DNA of 64,000 nt from Ecdyonurus torrentis (GCA_949318235.1 OX439132.1:2904258-2968257), one strand, 5' to 3'; shown: positions 37,956-51,450, numbered from the stretch's first letter. Program-made: numbers and translations. Notes: generated by a model not told the origin, from the sequence alone.

Positions 37956-38709
37956 ATGTTATATTTTTATATACGTATGCGGTATAGTTATGGGACTTTG
38001 AAATGACAAAGTGAGATAGAGGGCCGGTCAACTTTTGCGGCTTACCGTTAGAAATACAATTTTTTATTTGTAATTAAAAAAAATAATATTAAAGAAAAAG
38101 AAAAAGCTGTCTTGCTGAAAGTGCATCAGGCAGGCAGACAAGATAACTGACTTTTTTTAATGCAGTTTTGACATTCAAAGATAAAAATGTCGTTTTCATA
38201 TCAAAAACAATAATTTGAATAAAATAATTGACCTGTAAATGTCAAACTGATGGTTCAATTTGCTATTGAGATACATTAGAACTTGACTGTTATTGAATAT
38301 CTTGTTTGTAATTCATACTCGATATTGTTCTCTCTGCTCACTGAGCCGACGTTAATTGTAACAAACAAAGTTATTGAGGAGATTTATCCTCTCAAAGTTT
38401 TGACTGTAGCCAACTTTGGTTAAATAGCACGGGATAGTCATGACCGGAAGTCATCATGAACATCTACACACGGGCACAAATAAACACGTAATAATTAAGC
38501 TAGCGAAAAAATATTTTAAAATACAACTAAAAATAAATTGATTAAAAAAATGTAGTGTTTCAATAATTTAGCGTTAGTTTCTCCTTTTTATTATTATTAA
38601 AATATCTGTATCACAGCGGGAGAGTAAGTGAGAGAGAGAGAGAGAGGTTCGAACCCCCGCGCATGCAGCTGCAATGCACGCGTATAGAATACTCGCGAGC
38701 GTGATAAAT

Positions 38710-38828
<119 letters not shown>

Positions 38829-39089
38829 ACTACAAAACCTCAATTCAATTCAAAAGATAAAACAGTTTTAGTATTGTGTGTATGATGGTGAAATTATAAT
38901 TTATTATTTTTTACTTTGCTAACAAAAAAAAACTCTCAATTTGCTACGCTTATAATAACAATAACATTATTTTTTAAATAAAATTCTTTCTATTCTGTTA
39001 TAATAATTGTAAAATATTTTTATACAGTTTTTCAAAATTATTAATGGTTTTATATATCTGGAGTTAATTAATCAAATGCAATAGCGGAT

Positions 39090-39345
39090 CACATGCATGG
39101 GAAAGTGCGGGAATGGACGCCACATTGGAGCAAGGAATCGCATTTCTATCACAGGACAAATGTTTTTGGTTATTTTATTTGGGTAAATCGTGGAACTTTT
39201 TTTGTAATTATTATTTTTCTCACATACTTGAAATTTAGTATTAATGCTCTCAAAAATATTGGTATATATATAAGTATTTATAAAGTGTCAAATGTGTCAT
39301 ATTTTCCCATGTTATTGAGTGCTCACAATTGGCGTCTAGTTTTCC
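39090..39345 (-). mobile_element. Family A element, decayed copy
   Basis: TIRs are gone, but ACGCCACATTGGAGCAAGGA, AGGACAAATG, TTTTTCTCACATACTTGA, TGCTCTCAAAAATATT and CCCATGTTATTGAGTGCTC follow in the family's minus-strand order. The 122-codon frame over it (39093-39461) is not conserved in form and is not called a gene. Confidence 0.55.
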
Positions 39346-39646
39346 GAATTCCGACTGCAAGCAAGCAGTCGTCAAAAATACTACTTCGTGTCTTATGTTT
39401 ACGTCACCATGAGTTGACATTTACTTTGCGGCAAGTTTACATAATTGCATACAAACTTTAAGTTACGCAGCGTGCAATGTCACTTGTCAATACAAAACAA
39501 AGCCGCAGTTTGATCAATCGGTGTGTGGATATATAATCAATTATCAATCACTACAGCTGTCTACGCGAGGGACTGCCTAGTTTTCTATACTTGTTTAGCA
39601 TAATTATTTGTTTGCATTTCGGGGGATCATGCATGCATGCATTAAT

Positions 39647-39682
<36 letters not shown>

Positions 39683-40673
39683 GAGAGCGTAAAACATTAA
39701 ACACGGGACACACTTTTCTATATAAGTTGCTATTTCTTCAAAACAAACTTAGAAGGATGTACTGTACTCAATAAAAAACACTATCAATATAGTCAATAAT
39801 CAATCGTTCTGATAAATACTGAAAATTACTAACTTGTAAGACAAATGGACCACTTGCAATAAACGAACTATTTTAAAATATTCTTAATTTATTTCTTATA
39901 AAAAATCTCGTATTAAAAATACACTATCATATAGATGCACGTGGTACATTGGAAAAGTACATTTTCTAAATTATATTTAATCGTAAACATTGATTTAATT
40001 ATAAGTATTTTTTAATAAGAAAAAACTTACCAATGTAATTATTTACTGTAATTTATCTTTTTCACTTGTATAGTTTAAAAATAAAAAAATAAAGATTTAA
40101 AATATTTATGTAATTTTGCAAACTACCCGCGTCTAATAATTAAATAAAATATTAAAAAATATATTATATAGATTGGGGGGGGGGGGGGGGGGCAGCTTAC
40201 GCGTATGCACTATGCACGTATAATATAATATACTACTATAATATAATATACTACTAATGTTAATGTAAGTTAAAATTAACATGCTGCCTGATATGTACAC
40301 TTCTCCCGAATAAATCTGAGTTCATGTCTCCAAATGCTAAATACATATATATTGGGCAACTTTAACGCAAGCGGTCAGATATATTGGGGAGTATATAATA
40401 CATCTTGGCGAGATAATTACTGTGCTGTATGAACAAGGTCTGCTCTGCATGCTACTGCACGTCTACTTTCCAGCCTCTTTATTTATTTTTTTATTATCAA
40501 TTTACGTTGCTTCAATTTTATGATACACTTTATTGTTTTGTTTGTGGAAAGTGGAGAAAGTTTTTTATTTCCTCGGCTACATGATATGTGTGTGCAGTGT
40601 ACAATAATTGGTGCACCAAAATATTTGGCCAATTTATCAATTTATACAGAAAAATAAGTGACGTATGTCATTT

Positions 40674-40850
40674 ACAAGAAAAAAATAAATTACGTAATTG
40701 ATGCTGCTTTGAACACTTGCTATATTGTAGAGCACAAATGTTATTACATAAGTAATTATGCTGAACATCTTAACTATTATAGTATTATCACAAAATTACT
40801 GTACAATATAGCATACATTATGTTGCTGCATTGAGCTCTAGCATAAATGT
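40674..40850 (-). mobile_element. Family B single-core copy
   Basis: AAATTACGTAATTGATGCTG, TTGAACACTTGCTATATTGT, AATTATGCTGAACATCTTAA and GCATACATTATGTTGCTGCA. The SINE-like repeat C starts directly after it. Confidence 0.7.
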
Positions 40851-41112
40851 ATAGCTTATCGGTTTAGCGAGCGGAGAGACGTGGGGAAAGCTAAGGGTTC
40901 CCTAATTTAACATTAATTTTTTGGGGAAACACACTTAATTTTTTATTTATTATTATTATTATTATAATTTTTTTTTTTTTTTTTTTTTTTTTTTGCAATT
41001 TTTAAGAAAACTACTCTACCAATTTTGGAGAAATTTAAATGAGAAATACTAGACATACTTTTACGTGTTTTGTTTAAGCCATAGAATTTATTAAGCCGGT
41101 AACCTCCATTAT
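40851..41112 (+). mobile_element. Repeat C, possible tRNA-derived SINE
   Basis: The head TAGCTTATCGG resembles a pol III A box (TRGCNNANNGG), and TTTAGCGAGCGG resembles a tRNA D-arm. About 40 bp on, GGGTTCCCTAAT is a weak B-box match. Then follow CCCTAATTTAACATTA, a poly-T tract (40970-40994), AAATGAGAAATACTAGACAT and ACCTCCATTATTACG. The part order is shared with 63531 and partly with 46696. A true tRNA is excluded by the missing stems. Confidence 0.45.
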
Positions 41113-41904
41113 TACGTAGTAATTTTCTTTGTGCATGATAGTTGGCAATGGATGAAAATTGTAATTGTTTGTGAAACTTTAGCCGAAATTAAAATTAATA
41201 TTTGGTAAAATAGAGAGCGGATTTAAAGGATGTTATATTCATTAAATGACCGAAATTGTTTTAAAATTTTTATTACTTTTAAAACACGTAAAAGTAAAAG
41301 TGAAGTCTTTCTTATCCCGCACTTGTCGGTCTCGGTCGGTAAACTAATTTTCTGATGAGAGTGAGAGAAAAAAAAAAAAAAAAAAAAAAAGGCCAAAAGT
41401 TTGGGTCGAAATGCTTTAGCAAATCATGATCTGCATTAATATCGAGGTCCACATAACAAAATCGACGTATTTGTTTGTTATAATCAGCCGGGCAGTGAGC
41501 TGTCATTAATAACTTACTACAGTTATGAAGTATTTGGGTGGGTGGGTGGGTGGGGGGACGTGAGCACGCTCGGCATGCGAGCTGGAATGTAGAAGAACAA
41601 CTATACGTTGTACTAGGCCATCTGATATGTATGTGTATGCTATAGTCTCTTTGTTATGTTTAATAATACCATGTGACGTCATCATCTCTCTCTGCGTGTC
41701 CAAGTCAATTACACGCAACTGTATAATAACAAAGTCGCAAGATATAAAGTCGTCATTGAAGTTTTTAATTTTTATTTTATTTCAACGTGTTTTTTTATAT
41801 ACTTCATATTTTAAGAATAAAATGTCATATTTTGAAGATCTGCAATATAGACTATTAACGTTGTGAAATGTAGCTAGGCCGTGCCTCAGTTTAATAGGTA
41901 TAGC

Positions 41905-42260
41905 TGGAAGAGGGCTAATGCGACGCCCCCGGTATCCCGAGGGCCTCGGCTAATGTTAATAAGAAATAGAGGTGTATGGTAGAGACCCAGTAGTTTGCAT
42001 GCTAACGGCTTTTTACGGGTTATTTAAATATGGAAAAGGCTGAGTCCCAATTGTTGTCACTTAGAGAAATATTAAGTTGAGAGTATTTTTGATGCCACCA
42101 TCGAGTCCAATCCTATACCCTGGGTATCCAAATTTTCAAGTTTCAAGTCTCTAACTTTATTGGTTGAGGAGATGTTAATTTTTTAAAGTTTTCATTAACC
42201 CATCTGCCAACAATTGGGACCTGCCAAGAACTGGGTCTGGACCATACGTATGTACCGAGA
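41905..42260 (+). pseudogene. Probable decayed non-LTR retrotransposon fragment
   Basis: The frame from about 41907 reads W-K-R-A-N-A-T-P, then V-S-R, and after a stop R-P-S-S-L (41994-42008). Order and spacing resemble the RT N-terminal region (WK.AN..P...RPISL) of CR1/L2/Jockey-type elements. Near 42225, a CCTGCCAAGAACTGGGTCTG stretch resembles the G-x-P-Q-G-x-x-x-G-P motif B after one frameshift. Stops and shifts break it throughout. The patch is high-complexity and GC-richer than the flanks. Confidence 0.35.
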
Positions 42261-42262
42261 GT

Positions 42263-42263
<1 letters not shown>

Positions 42264-42327
<64 letters not shown>
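42264..42327. repeat. (CT)n microsatellite, 64 bp
   Basis: Pure run abutting the right end of the reverse-transcriptase-like patch. Confidence 0.97.
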
Positions 42328-42329
<2 letters not shown>

Positions 42330-42827
42330 CTTATTTATTTAGTGTTTTTCTTTCTCCTAAAAAAAACAAAGTAAAAACCAATGTAACTTTTAGATAATGT
42401 AAGCTAGCGAAATTGCAATTCGTTCGTCTTTTGTGATTTTGCCATGATCTACTTCCGGTAACAGAAAACATGAAAAAATATATATACAAATACAAATTTA
42501 TTTATTATTATTATTATTTTTGCGCTATAAAAACGCTAAAATTAGTGGCAAAGAAGAATTACAAATGTCAAAAGACGCATGAAATGCGAAGTACCTATAT
42601 AGTTATTACATCGATGATAATTGTTGTCTGAGACACAATACAGTCTGTGATATATGTATGGCCGTGATGACGAAATGTGTCAATATGATGTGTTGTGGTG
42701 GAATGTGGATAATAAAGCCTGCTGTGTAGTGATGTAAGGAGGGCGGCGTGTCTCAAAGCGTGGGTGTGTGGAGACCACAAGACTGACTGAGAGTGTGAGC
42801 TATAGTCACAGCTAGTGGTCACTTGTA

Positions 42828-43134
42828 TTGTCTTGTTGTTATGTATGTTTGTGTGGGATTTGTAGACTTAATTATATTTAATTAACAGCAGTCAGTCATC
42901 TCATTCATTGCAGCCGCAAGCAGGAAGTACAGAAAGCACAGTACATATAACATATCACTGTTTGTTCATTCATTCATTGATGGATTGATTTTGATTCATT
43001 CATTCAATTATTTACATAATTTATTCACCACCTTATTCATACAATAAATAAATTAACAATTGTCTCGAACACACAAGATAAGGTGCACACATGGGCGAGA
43101 TTTAGATATATCATTTAACAAAGAGCTATGCTGG
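42828..43134. other. Gene-free stretch
   Basis: Contains CATTCATTCATT repeats near 42968 and AT-rich DNA; nothing coding. Confidence 0.5.
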
Positions 43135-43240
43135 TGCATACATATTATAATACTTACATAATCTCAATATTCATGCTCATACTTTTATTATTATTTATTA
43201 TGCAGTATAGCATAACTTTTGCTGGATATAACATAATCAT
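43135..43240. mobile_element. Family B-type remnant
   Basis: TTATTATGCAGTATAGCATA, then GCTGGATATAACATAATCAT and TACGTGTTTA. Short and decayed. Confidence 0.35.
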
Positions 43241-43747
43241 TACGTGTTTATTTTAAAATTTGTCCACCTTGATCGCAATATTTTTGTCGATATATTTGTA
43301 ATTAGCAATCAATTAATAAGTCCAGTGTAAAACTGTCGCGTGTCAATTTATATTTGAGAGCCTTGCAGTAAATTGAAGTCTGCTCGGCAACTGAAGGACC
43401 GGACTAGCTCGAGTGCTCGCTAAGACGTTAATTATTAATTAATTCTCTAAGAAGTTGGCAAGAGAAAATATCATTTCATCTTCATCAATCATTTTAATTA
43501 AAAATTATAATTTTTGTAATGAAATAAAATGTCATAATTTTAATTACATTTTTTTAAAACATATTATATACAAAAACTAGAATTATATTAATTTTGTTAT
43601 TTGTCTACTTTCATTTCTAATATTTCATTAGAATGTAAGTCAGTGTGATACATTCAACATGTTTTTGTTGTTTGTTTGGTTGTTTGTTTGGAATACAAAC
43701 GCAGTGAATCAAGTGAATAATTTGTGTGTAATTATTTGCTTGGAAAC

Positions 43748-43825
43748 ATGAGCAAGCCGCGAGGCACAGACACAGCACAGCAGCAGCCTATGTCAGGCAG
43801 GCTCGTCAGTTCAACACATTTCTAG
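43748..43825 (+). CDS. Short ORF in a GC-richer patch, speculative
   Basis: A 25-codon frame (MSKPRGTDTAQQQP and onward, ending THF and TAG) has A at -3 of its ATG. It sits in a locally GC-richer stretch inside AT-rich DNA. It has a run of three Gln codons and basic/polar residues, and no recognisable domain. There is no consensus donor inside it. It could be a micropeptide, a fragment of a missed exon, or chance. Confidence 0.12.
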   Translation: MSKPRGTDTAQQQPMSGRLVSSTHF

Positions 43826-43950
43826 AGCTCCCTCATGTCAATTAAATACATACTTTTTGTCATCAACTGCTTGCTGACTTTATCACCTTTGGCACAATAA
43901 TATAGTTTGTACCTTGCTTTAATTTAGCACCGTCTTTGTACTGCAAACAA

Positions 43951-43988
<38 letters not shown>

Positions 43989-44011
43989 ACGAAAGGCAAA
44001 CGTCGTCCTAT

Positions 44012-44308
44012 ATTTTAGTGTGTGCATGAAATGCGTGAATACGCTTGGACGCCATACTGCAGAAATGAATAACATTGCTCAGCATAGGACAAACTTCATT
44101 TTTGTCTATTTTCTTTATATTATTTTATTATTATTTTCGGATAAATTTTGTTGTTTTTATTTACTTGAAAATCTAATTCAATCTATTATTAACAACATTA
44201 ATGTTCTCAACAAATATTTTTAAGTACCTCATTTTCCTATACTGCCCATGTTATTTAGTGCTCACGTATGGCGTCGACTTTTACATGAATGCATGCAAGC
44301 ACCATACT
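44012..44308 (-). mobile_element. Family A element, diverged copy
   Basis: GCTTGGACGCCATACTGCAG, AACATTGCTCAGCATAGGAC, GCCCATGTTATTTAGTGCTC and TGGCGTCGACTTTTACATGA occur in order. Both terminal repeats are altered, so the ends are approximate. Confidence 0.6.
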
Positions 44309-45179
44309 ATATATTGTATAACTTTGTGGTTCAGTTTTTAATGGGACTTACAACGTGCTACTCAAACACTGGCAATAGCCAGAAATTTATTTTCTAATTT
44401 TAACTAATTTTTTCATTATATAATTTTCTAGTATGTTTTGTTTCTTCCACAATATACGCACTTGCAGTCCAGACCGGAAATATTTAAATGAGATGGTAAC
44501 GTGTTTTCAGACAACAATGATAAATTGTGGTCGATGTATTTTACTAGCACGTTACACAATACTGATTTAATTAGAATGCAAATGGTGTTAGTTAACCACG
44601 TGCAAGCAGCGATGAGATCTCAAGTAGTCATCTTCACGCATGTAGTCTGCTCGCTGCCGTGCCTTGCAGGGGGAGCGAGAGAGAGAATGTTTGCGCAAAA
44701 ACCAGGAAACCACATTGCGTCTTAATCACTGGTGTTAATCACATGAAGTGAATTAACTAAGTACATGCGTGGCGGTGAAAATATCAATGTAATGTGCTTT
44801 ACATGAACTGTATCAGTACTGTACTTTATTTAAATAAAATTGGCTTTTGTATTGCTGCTGAAGTAGCCAAGAATGAGAAAATATTCAGGGGCTGTGTCTG
44901 TTTAATTTAATTATATAGACGTACCGAGCGCACCAGGATAAGTTACAAAGAAAGCAAGTAAAAGTCAAGTAAATGGCAACATTTCAGTATATTTTGTCAC
45001 CTTGCGTGGCTACATACCAGTTTTACATACGCATCCAATGCTTAAATTTGTATAACTTATTGTGAAGCTTGCGGTACCGGTGATATATTTTATTTAATAG
45101 AGAAATTATTAAATTTAAAGCCGAAATATCGCAATTTATTCACCTTGCTAACGCTATCAGTTCCTAATTCCTACACGGA

Positions 45180-45345
45180 GAAAATAAATTACGTAATTTA
45201 TGCTGCGTTTATGTTATATAGCATAAATAATACTAAACTAGAACAGGATAAATATTTATGCTGTATGTAACACACTTATTATGCAATACAGCATAGATAA
45301 TGCTGTATTGAACAAATTGTGATAAAATGTAACATAATTATTGTA
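45180..45345. mobile_element. Family B-type short element
   Basis: Left end AAATTACGTAATTTATGCTG; right end TGTAACATAATTATTGTATT. Inside are ATAGCATAAATAATAC and TACAGCATAGATAATGCTGT, short palindromes typical of the coreless members. Confidence 0.55.
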
Positions 45346-45770
45346 TTTTTGTGCAAATATTTTATATAAATTTTAAATTTTATACATACGCAAAACTGTG
45401 ATATTTTTCCTTATTTAGAAAATTGCAATTCTCAGTGCAGTAGTTATCAAAATAAAAATTATAAAATGTAATAAATAAATAATTTTATATAAGAATCTTC
45501 TTGTTTCTCTCAATCATTATAAAAATAATTATGTATTTCCTTTCTCAATAAGTCAACTCCACGCCCCTAATTTCTCTAATGGACTTAAGTATCATCCGGC
45601 TATAAAAACTGCATTAAAGAGAAAAACATTTCTCTGCACTGACTTGACAGACAACAAATATTTGTACTTGATAAATGCACATGTAATTGGTAGCGTGTAT
45701 ATGAGAGAGGACGCAATTGAACTTTTCTATCAAAATCAAAATCTATATGACATCAATATGAGATCAATAT

Positions 45771-45944
45771 GAATGAATGAATGAATGAATGAATGAATGA
45801 ATGAATGAATGAATGAATGAACGAACGAACGAACGAACGAACGAACGAACGAACGAACGAACGAACGAACGAACGAACGAATGATGAATGAATGATGAAT
45901 GAATGAATGAATGAATGAACGAATGAACGAATGAATGAATGAAT
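45771..45944. repeat. GAAT/GAAC tetranucleotide array
   Basis: (GAAT)n from 45771, (GAAC)n about 45819-45879, then mixed ATGATGAATGA and (GAAT)n to 45944. Three minus-strand frames encode only His/Ser/Phe/Arg/Ile periodicities and are not genes. Confidence 0.95.
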
Positions 45945-46057
45945 GCACACAATAAACAAGTGATTTGAGATTCGTATTATTATTATTTTAATAGATTATA
46001 ATACGAATATTCAGACCTAACCCTATCTTACATTTTGTTTGTTTTTTATTAATTATT

Positions 46058-46115
<58 letters not shown>

Positions 46116-46695
46116 TGCATGGACAAAAGTTATTTACATACAAAAAAAAATGATAATAAAAAAAAAGCGATCACGACAATAAGTGTAAATAAATGCAGTA
46201 AACAAAGCTGGTGACTAAGAAGTTAAAAATGTGGCAGTTCAGTTCAGGTGACACTTAAGGTGCGAGATTTCTCTCTTGTTGTCCTCCAAGTGTCATTGAC
46301 CTTGACTTTGGCAGAGGTCACACACCTGCCCCGCAATATCATGTAATGTGAGGCCTCGGTACAGTACTGTACTTCGCACTGCTTGCTTGCATGCGTGCGT
46401 ACGTGTGTGCATGTGCGTGCAGTGCGTGCATGTATATAGTAATGTGTGGTGTGGTGACACAGGCAGGCAGGCAGGCAGGCACTCTATAGTATAGCGGTGC
46501 TAACATGGTGTACCATAAGCCGCGTTCTATGTATTGTATACAAATAATGCATGGTCAGTTTTATTATTATTATTATAGGTATAGAAGTGACGTTGCTTTG
46601 TTATTATAGCTACAATAGCAGATGACTCAGTGATGACATGGTATGCAGTGCTCCGGTGTTTAACTTTGGGTCCACTGACTGGGGCCACTTAATGG

Positions 46696-46815
46696 AGATT
46701 ATCGTACGGGGAAGCTAAGGGTACCCTAATTTAACATTACACTTATGAGGAAAAACAACCAATGTTTTTACGATTTAAGTCATAGAAATTTTTAAAACGA
46801 TAACCTCCATTGTGA
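46696..46815 (+). mobile_element. Repeat C, internally deleted copy
   Basis: GGGGAAGCTAAGGGTACCCT, AATTTAACATTACACTTATG and ATAACCTCCATT are shared with other C copies. The middle (AAATGAGAAATACTAG) is lost. Confidence 0.45.
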
Positions 46816-47612
46816 GAGCACTTTGCCGTGCGGTGCTCACTTGGCTAACATGATTTTTTTTTTTAGAAAAAGTTTGAAGAAAAATCCTTTCGGTTGTTTG
46901 CATTACATTTGTATATTTTCATTTTCAATGCACTTCTTAAAAAAAAAAAAAAAAAAAAAATCCATTTGAAAATCATTAAGTGATGTTAATATTTCGTGGT
47001 TTGTATAAGTCTGTACACATACAACCCAGTTCTTCATAAGTAATACAATCAATCATGTGTTAATTAGATTTGACAGCCACGTGACATATCTGATACATAC
47101 ATACATGCACTTAACTTGCACTTGCATGTTACGCAGTTCTCCAAATATGCCGCACCATATTATGCTACACATAACTCACTGCAATTATATGTACGTACTG
47201 CACATACAATCACAACTGCATGCACTTGCGCACGCACTAAGTACACATTTTCTACATTACAATTATACACTGCATATAGGTGTTACTGTTATATTGAATT
47301 ACGTACACTGACAAAACAAACCACTGCTTGCTGCACATCTCAAGCATAGTTAGTTCTTCACTTACATCTAACAACCCAATAATCCTTGCTGTCAAAACTA
47401 TATATATTAGCTGAAACTTACCATGAACCTGTCATAATAGAAGCTGCTTTCTAAAAATTCATAAATTTCATAATGTATAGAACAAAGCTATGCTGCACAT
47501 AATTATTATACATTATAGCATGTTGTTAAAAGGATCCTCTGGCTTCAAAACATTAAACAAGAGCGAAAAAGGAATTATCAATTTATCATTACGTAACGTT
47601 ACACGCACATTA

Positions 47613-47767
47613 TGTCACTTCTGTAGCGTCACCAACTGGCCTTACAAAGTTGTAAAGTAGACAACTTTAGTTAGTCATGACGTCATGAAATATAAATTGT
47701 GAAGCGGGTTGTCTACTTTACAAGTTTTATCACAAATTTGTAAGGCTACAGCAGCGTTAAGTGACAA
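47613..47767. mobile_element. 155-bp inverted-repeat element with central CRE
   Basis: GTCACTTCTGTAGCG and CTTACAAAGTTGTAAAGTAG at the left pair with CTACTTTACAAG...TTTGTAAG and GCAGCGTTAAGTGAC at the right. ATGACGTCAT sits at 47677-47686 between the arms. Confidence 0.6.
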
Positions 47768-48406
47768 AATACATGAAAATGTAATAAAATATGGATAAAA
47801 GTCACATCCAAATGAAGATTTTTATTTATTTATTTATTATTATTTATTTATTTTTATTTTTATTAGTTTCTATAGTTATATATGATTATTTAGTTGTTTT
47901 TTTTCAATTATATTTTTATAGATTAGCAACTATAATTATTTTGATTTTTTGTTCCAGTTAAATCAAATAAAAGTAAAAGATTAAATGCTTACGAAGAAAT
48001 GGCCGTGAGTTGATTTGTGTATAACGATGATTAAATATTTTGTCAGTGTAGCGGCGTGCGGCAGTCATAAATTTTATCTCCGCAGTAATTACCTATGTAT
48101 ATTACATCACAAGAACAATTACCTACATATGTGCTTGCCTGGCTTGCCTGCCTGCTTGGCATAAATATTTTTTATATTATCTTCTTATACAGTGTGTTGT
48201 AATGTTTAATTATTGATTGGAAATCAATGGTAATAAATCAATTAAAGTTATTTATTTTATTGACTTCGAGTTAACCTACACATAAGTGACCTATAAATGT
48301 ATTCACATGTTGGGCAAATCTCACAATTATTAACAACTTTTTGTTACTTATTTTAGACAATTATTCATAATAATATACTAATAAAAAATTTTGATTTGAT
48401 TTGATT

Positions 48407-48441
<35 letters not shown>

Positions 48442-48628
48442 CACGATAAATTAATTGAAAGTTTGATGTTCCGACAGTTTTACTGATAAATTTTGGTGTT
48501 GAAAATTAATTTAAAATCAATTAAGGGGGAAGTGTGAGATAGATTTTAATTTGATTTTTGTGAGTTACGTAAGTACGCCTCTAGTTAATTTTCTCGACTA
48601 AAAGTTTGTTAGGTACGAGAGCGAGAGC

Positions 48629-48663
<35 letters not shown>

Positions 48664-48924
48664 ATAAGTTTGTAGTTATACGTAAAGTTTTCGTGCAAGA
48701 CGTGATCTAGTAGAGAAATGTTTGATCGTGTATCGACAGCTCGTACAGCAATCACTTCTCATAGTTATCTGATATCTACCTCATTAACTAAATGTGGGGG
48801 AGGGAGGGGGGGGGGGGGTTATTTGTACTTATAATTTACCGTGTCTGAAAATAGGAAATTTGAAATGAATATCATTTAAACTATTATGTTTTCAGAATAA
48901 ATTGTAATATTTACTCACGGACCA

Positions 48925-49130
48925 AAATAAATACTGAAATAATTATGCTAGCTCATTTTTTAGCAACATTTATGCTCTGTAGTATAATTTATACTGCAGT
49001 GCATAATAATTAACAGTTAAATATAGCATTAAAATAATTTTGTATATATTACAAAAATTATTTATGTTCCAATTTAGCATCATTTATGCTATAATGACAT
49101 AAATGTAGCATAAATTACGTTATTTATTAT
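48925..49130 (+). mobile_element. Family B-type part of a B-H composite
   Basis: AATAATTATGCTAGCTCATT at the left and TAGCATAAATTACGTTATTT at the right. Repeat H follows about 25 bp later. Confidence 0.55.
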
Positions 49131-49154
49131 TTCCGTGCGGAGAACCCGCATGTA

Positions 49155-49295
49155 TATTTTGTAGTCCTCATACTTACATCTACACTACAAGATTGCATAT
49201 TTAGTGACAATACACTGGTGCACCAGCCAAGTATCGCTAAACATTTGTGTGTTGTCAGTAGAGATCAGTTTTCTCAGTGTAGTGTACATAACAAA
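49155..49295 (+). repeat. Repeat H copy
   Basis: ACTACAAGATTGCATATTTA, GACAATACACTGGTGCACCA, AAACATTTGTGTGTTGTCAG and CAGTTTTCTCAGTGTAG. This is the most complete uninterrupted copy. Confidence 0.65.
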
Positions 49296-49900
49296 GCTAT
49301 ATAGTTGCATTACGTAAGAACAAGTTGTGACAATTAATTAACTAATTAATTAAGTGTCAATTATAAAGTTTATATAGAGAAGATATTTTAAATAATGAAA
49401 ATTACAGCAAAATATATATAAATAATTTTTTTATTTCATTATTAATATTATACTAAAGTAATTAATTAAAAAAGTAGAGATCCCTCCAGGCTTCCCCATG
49501 TTTGTTAATTAGCATTACATTAATTACTTACATAGCTGCCTAAGCTGAAATATGCAAGTAGAATATTCAAGTAAATTGTATAGTTTAAAAGTTTTGTCTA
49601 AATATTTTCAAATACTCGTATACGTGCAGTTACATATTGATTTATTTGTTTTCAATATATTCAAAATTAATTTCTTTCATCCAACATTCATCATACAATT
49701 AAATGCAAATGACAATCTCAAAGTCTAGTAAAACTTGCGATATAAAATGTGATGAGACTTTTTTATATATTATATTAATTAAAATAGCCTGCATATCTTT
49801 ATTGTTTAATTACTAACGTCGCGTTAATTACTAACGTCGCGTTATCATAATTATAAAATGTGAAATACTAAATTGCCAGAGTCTGGTTTTAACAATATCA

Positions 49901-50063
<163 letters not shown>

Positions 50064-50607
50064 CACACACAAAAAAAAACTCTTCAAAGATAATATAAAA
50101 AAATGTATATTTTTTTAATAACTCGGCTGGTGTGTATATGATACAACAGAGGTTCATTAAAATTAATATTTTAAGTGTGTGTGTGTCAGAGAGAGAGAGA
50201 GAGAGAGGGCCCACGTGGGACATGCTGAGTGTCATTCTCTCGCTGCATATGCTTGTTGTCATACAGACATAATACTATACTTATATCTATATGCTGTTGT
50301 TATCAGAGCTGAGAGGCAAACTTGTAATCATCATTAAGTATAAACTTACTACAATCAATATCTATGACATTATTGTCGTTGTTATGTTTCAAATCTCGAG
50401 CTCAATTTGTACTGTATTCTTATAAACAACATTACAAATAAATTCGGAATATCTAAACAATTTTTTCCCATAAACATGAATGCTGTTGTAAATGAATTAC
50501 TATTAATAATAATATAGCTGTTCCTTCTTTTTTTTGGCTTTTTCTTTTAAAAGAGCAAAAATATGAATAAAATCAATTTGATCAAGAAGAAGATTTAGAT
50601 GAAAAAG

Positions 50608-50639
<32 letters not shown>

Positions 50640-51309
50640 GTACGTTAAAGTCTCTAGAATCTAGAAATACTTTTATTTAAATATTCGGTGAAAACTACAA
50701 AAAACTGTGTGTATAGGATCGCGTATTCATTTGTTACTTCTAAAATGACGCACAGTTAAACAAAATCCTAGTCCTGCAAAAGCTAGAAAACGATAGTACC
50801 CCCCTCCCCTCCCCCATGTGTAACCTGTATTGCAATTCAGAGGTCTAACTTAACAATGTATAATTGACCTTATAACAATGCTGGGTTAGTTTTGCATAAG
50901 AATATTTCACTTACAATTATCATAGCCCGTATGTCATTATAAATTGCAATTAAAATAGTTTTGTGTTATAAAATATAATAATAAAGTGGCATCAATTTTA
51001 TTGCAGACTTTCTCTAACGTACGTACGTGTTAGCTTATTGCCGAGGTGTCACTTTTTTGTTAATAATAAAATTATATTATACGCAAGCAGTGAATTATTA
51101 CAATTTATTACACAAACAGTGAATTATTACGACTCAAGATCTCGACAAACAATTACAATTTTGTTACATTGTGCTAAATCTTTATTTTGACAAATTACTA
51201 AATTTGTCTCAGTTGACCTTTTTAATTTTAGAAAATTAAAATCAAGTGACGAAAGTCACGTGATACATAATTCATATTATTGAATCATAAAATTTATTAA
51301 TGCTACACT

Positions 51310-51450
51310 CACAAAACAATTATCTACTGACAACACACAAGCAATATTTAGATTACCTTGCTTGCTTGTGCACCAGACCAGCGACCTTGGTGCACCAGTG
51401 TATTGTGACTGCTTGGGTGTCGATATAGCAGTGTATGCTCTCTCTGTACC
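51310..51450 (-). repeat. Repeat H copy, reversed
   Basis: TCTACTGACAACACACAAGC, TTGGTGCACCAGTGTATTGT and GTGTCGATATAGCAGTGTAT. It is the reverse complement of the other H copies and is followed by a reversed B part. Confidence 0.6.

Noticed and set aside
38640..38665. GGTTCGAACCCC as a tRNA B box.
   Set aside because: The T-arm partner is a GA repeat, no A box at proper spacing, and no acceptor stem.
39093..39461. 122-codon + frame.
   Set aside because: Overlaps a decayed family A element; other A copies do not keep the frame.
45736..45959. Three overlapping minus-strand frames rich in His-Ser-Phe-Ile-Arg.
   Set aside because: All three frames of a 4-base repeat are open by periodicity; not a protein.
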